Origin: Brachyhypopomus gauderio
Lineage: Eukaryota; Chordata; Actinopteri; Gymnotiformes; Hypopomidae
NCBI RefSeq assembly: GCF_052324685.1
Contig: NC_135224.1
Coordinates: 23,409,451-23,473,450 of the forward strand
Direction: 5' to 3'
Length of the DNA: 64,000 bases
A model generated the notes under the pieces. The model had not been told where the DNA came from, ran no database searches, and was given only the letters and a program-made list of their open reading frames with translations. This document shows positions 58,361-64,000 of the stretch, in pieces. Both the position numbers and the translations under genes were made by a program. Each line of letters starts with the position of its first letter. Positions within the stretch are counted from its first letter, which is position 1.

Positions 58361-60666
58361 CTATTGCTTGGGCATAGAGAGGTATTTTGGCATGTAAGTG
58401 TTAAAGAAAAACATGTCACACCTCCTTTTCACCTCTTCTAATACACTGCTATCTCTGTAAACTCGCTGCACAAAAATATCATCATGGGCACAGATAACTA
58501 AATCACACCACTGCATACCAGTAATCAATAACTGGCCCTGGATTTGCCAATAATAACAATGGCTCTCCTTCAATCTGTGTAGGCCTTGTGCCACTTTGAG
58601 GAATTTGCAGTCTACATAGCTTTGTGCATTTGGGCACTTAATTTCAACAAGCCCAAATGATGGACGCTCAAGTGGGTCAAGTTCAAGTTTTTCAGAACCG
58701 CATAGTCCTTTAAGGCCCCCGTTTCCATTTCAAGTCCCCTCTTCATGTGTGCTGTTTGTCGTGTCCCTCGGATTATCCTTTCTGCCAGGCTTTTTGCAGA
58801 ATGCAGAGATGTTCATTGTGCAGATGAGTGGAAGAGAATCTGCTTTCATTCCAGCGTAGACTGGTCCAGGATTGAGGGTGGCCCGGTGTGGGAACTCACC
58901 GCTGTAGCCCTTGAAAAGTGTACTAAAAGAAGAGTGAATAACATTTATTTTTACACATTGTAATCTGTTCACCAGCACAACTGATTGTGAATCACATATC
59001 ACATGTTATCTGAAGTACAACGAGGCTAAATTAAATTTTGAAGAGAACAGGGTCTTATCAGATGATCAAAAGCATTTATTTTTTTACCACACACTGTAAT
59101 CTGCCTATTAAATTTGGTACTACATACCTAACTCCACTGGCTGTAGTAGCACCTGGTTTTGGCTTTAGGACAACCATGGCATCCACGGGTCCAGGTTTCA
59201 CCCACTATTAATTTAAAAGATGGTGTTAGTAAAGTGACTGTGATACATTAACTAACATTAAATAATGAAATAAGACAAACCATTGTTGGTGGTTTATGCC
59301 ACTTCTGTTCTGTCTGTGTGCATGAAAGGACAGGAGGCACGACAGACATGCCAGATTCAGAATAATGAGCAGTCTGGAAAAGCAATGCAACCAAGTGGTT
59401 GCAGATTCCGCAACCAGCAACACAAGAGCAGTTGCTGTTAATGAGCACAACTGGCATTGAATCACGTAATGTCATCCGAAATACACAAGAGGCAAAATGT
59501 AATATCTTGAAAAGAAGACTTCAGCAATGTCAATAGGCGCAATTTCTGTCCCATCATGTTGTTAGTGGTGAATGTCACTTGTCTATTGTCTCATGTAACG
59601 TTTGTGCTGTTTTGCATCACTCTTAAAACACTTGGCTATACTGTCGTTCTATTCTACAGTGTTGTGCATGGTTCAATCTACTAGTTCACTGAGCAACTAT
59701 AAACTATAAAATATATTTTAGATTTAAACTTCATTTTCACTCCAGATGAAATGCTTACACATAGGAGTGAAACAGGCCTACTTATATTTATATTATTTTG
59801 TTGTTTCCACCACCAACAACAGAACAGTGCAGGTTTTACTTCAACTGCTTCTTGAAGAGTGTTATCAGAATATGTTAATATGGTATAAGTGTTGAAGCCA
59901 TATGTTAATAAAGAAGATAAAAGATTTGAAAGACAGATTGACAGATTTGAGAAAATGCAGTTTGAAGAATAGCTGAGGTGAACTATATTCTGCTTTTGAG
60001 TCATAGAAGTAGATAACAATAGCTCGAACTGTAAAATAAACTCCCATTTGTTTACTATAGGCAAAACAGACTGCTAATGATTCCCACTCAGCTACTCTGC
60101 ATTTGGCTACCATTGTAAGCTTTGAAAACCAATGCCTATGGCTATCACAGCTTACGTGAAGTAAGAGCAAGGATAAAAGATTGAACTTGTGTTGAACTAA
60201 CTTTTGAACTTGTTCAACAGAACTTTGAACGTGACACTGAACAGAACTCGTGTCATTTTAACCAGTCCTACTCTCAGCTGGTGTGGCGTATCTGTTTTCT
60301 TCATAGATCTGTAGCAGTGAGCCCTCACTGTTATCTCGTTAGCCTTACTTTTGCCTGATACTTCCATCAGAAATACAAACATGTTTTTAAAAGGCATTTC
60401 TAGTACTAGGACAGGTCGGTTCGTTACTAAAAACAACATCACTTCATTAGACTGCCACCTCAGGCTAGCTAGCTAACTAGCGTCAGCCACTTACCTTCAA
60501 AATTGCAGAGGTAGGATGAAACGTAGAACTTGAAACCCTTTTCAAGTTTACTCTGTGGCGTTGTACTTGATGCTCTGACAATACGACGCACATCGTTGAC
60601 GGTAAACTTCGGGAACTCCAACAGGCACCTTGTGAATTTCATAGACTCGGCCATAAACATCTGCAC
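58361..60666 (-). pseudogene. SWIM/YqaJ-like nuclease gene (ISL2EU), copy 2
   Basis: Same exons and same breaks as 40518-42824. One coding difference in the first exon: LLELPKFT becomes LLEFPKFT. SWIM CxC...CNH and YqaJ EIKCP and QGQ motifs are kept. Confidence 0.8.
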
Positions 60667-60941
60667 TTCCGCATACCAACCGGAAATATGGTTACATCCT
60701 TACACCAAACGAGGAAGTGGTGCGTGCACCTAGTTTCAAATGACAGTAAAATTGACCAATCATATCTTCCCTCTTAGTGGGCGGGCTTAACTGTATGATA
60801 ATTTCCGCCCGCTGTGGCGACGCTAGCAGACGTGCGCGTTGTTTACAAAGAGGATCACGGAGCTGTGGACCATATTGTTGGAACCTTATTTTGCTTAAAA
60901 AGTTATCTAGTACAGATATTATTGTTTATTGCGTTTCTATA

Positions 60942-61199
60942 ACAGTCTATAGCACCAATGACATTTGAAAATCCTAGAGAATTCAATGCGTTTTGAATTG
61001 AATGAATTTTAGCATGAAATAGTTGATTAAGATGATAGTTGATTTGGTAAGTGCTCTGGATAAGAGCATCTGTTAAAGTCGTATACATTTAACTCCAGTG
61101 CCAGCCCCCTACTGCCTGACCGGATAAACCTACACCATGATGGACATTACTACATCTTTTCCTTTTCTTTATTTTCTTTCTGTCTAAATTGTTGTTGTT
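60942..61199 (-). repeat. Harbinger nuclease fragment at the unit 2/3 junction
   Basis: Copy of 43100-43357, again followed directly by an L2 tail. Confidence 0.9.

Positions 61200-64000
<2,801 letters not shown>

Larger units (their letters stand above)
55935..60932. mobile_element. ISL2EU-type element, unit 2 copy (approximate limits)
   Basis: Same two-gene content as 38090-43090, with the hAT MITE at 57898-58131 between the genes. Confidence 0.75.

Overview
The window is eukaryotic and looks like a ray-finned (teleost) fish. Genes are split into short exons with GT/AG borders, there are long (TG)n/(CA)n runs, and the mobile DNA is typical of fish: L2 LINEs, Tc1, piggyBac, PIF/Harbinger, ISL2EU, hAT and copia. 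No bacterial gene organisation, CRISPR array, rRNA or tRNA was seen. The species cannot be named from the sequence.

Region 1 (1-16.9 kb, + strand). The 3' part of the centriole gene cep164 fills 259-14657 (nine exons visible, 5' end outside the window). One of its introns (1257-12110) is almost wholly nested transposons: an old minus-strand L2 holds a nearly complete plus-strand L2, which itself holds an hAT-like element (8-bp target duplication) and a piggyBac element (TTAA duplication). Removing each insert in silico brings the host L2 reading frame back into phase. A further intron holds a Tc1 relic. Right after cep164 lies a 5'-less, broken four-exon piece of a TOGARAM-type (TOG domain) gene.

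Region 2 (17.2-25 kb). A decayed but two-gene PIF/Harbinger element (HARBI1-like nuclease on +, Myb-like protein on -) spans 17247-22961. A Tc1/mariner element with DD38E spacing sits in the Myb-gene intron. A 0.7-1 kb tandem duplication of unknown nature follows.

Region 3 (25.1-64 kb). This is a head-to-tail array of a ~17.84 kb unit: unit 1 25076-43357, unit 2 43358-61199, unit 3 from 61200 to the window end. Every complete unit carries a HIPK-family kinase gene (minus strand), a hAT MITE in its first intron, a DUF4806-like fragment, a 5'-truncated copia element, and an ISL2EU element with a THAP-DDE transposase gene (+) and a SWIM/YqaJ nuclease gene (-). The unit starts and ends in copies of the same L2 3' tail, which suggests unequal crossing-over between LINE tails. 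The kinase domain looks catalytically complete in both full copies, but all three copies share a +1 shift in a G run just downstream of it.

The genes do not form a pathway. cep164 and the TOGARAM piece both belong to families that act at cilia. The main point of interest is recent tandem amplification of a kinase gene together with its transposon cargo.
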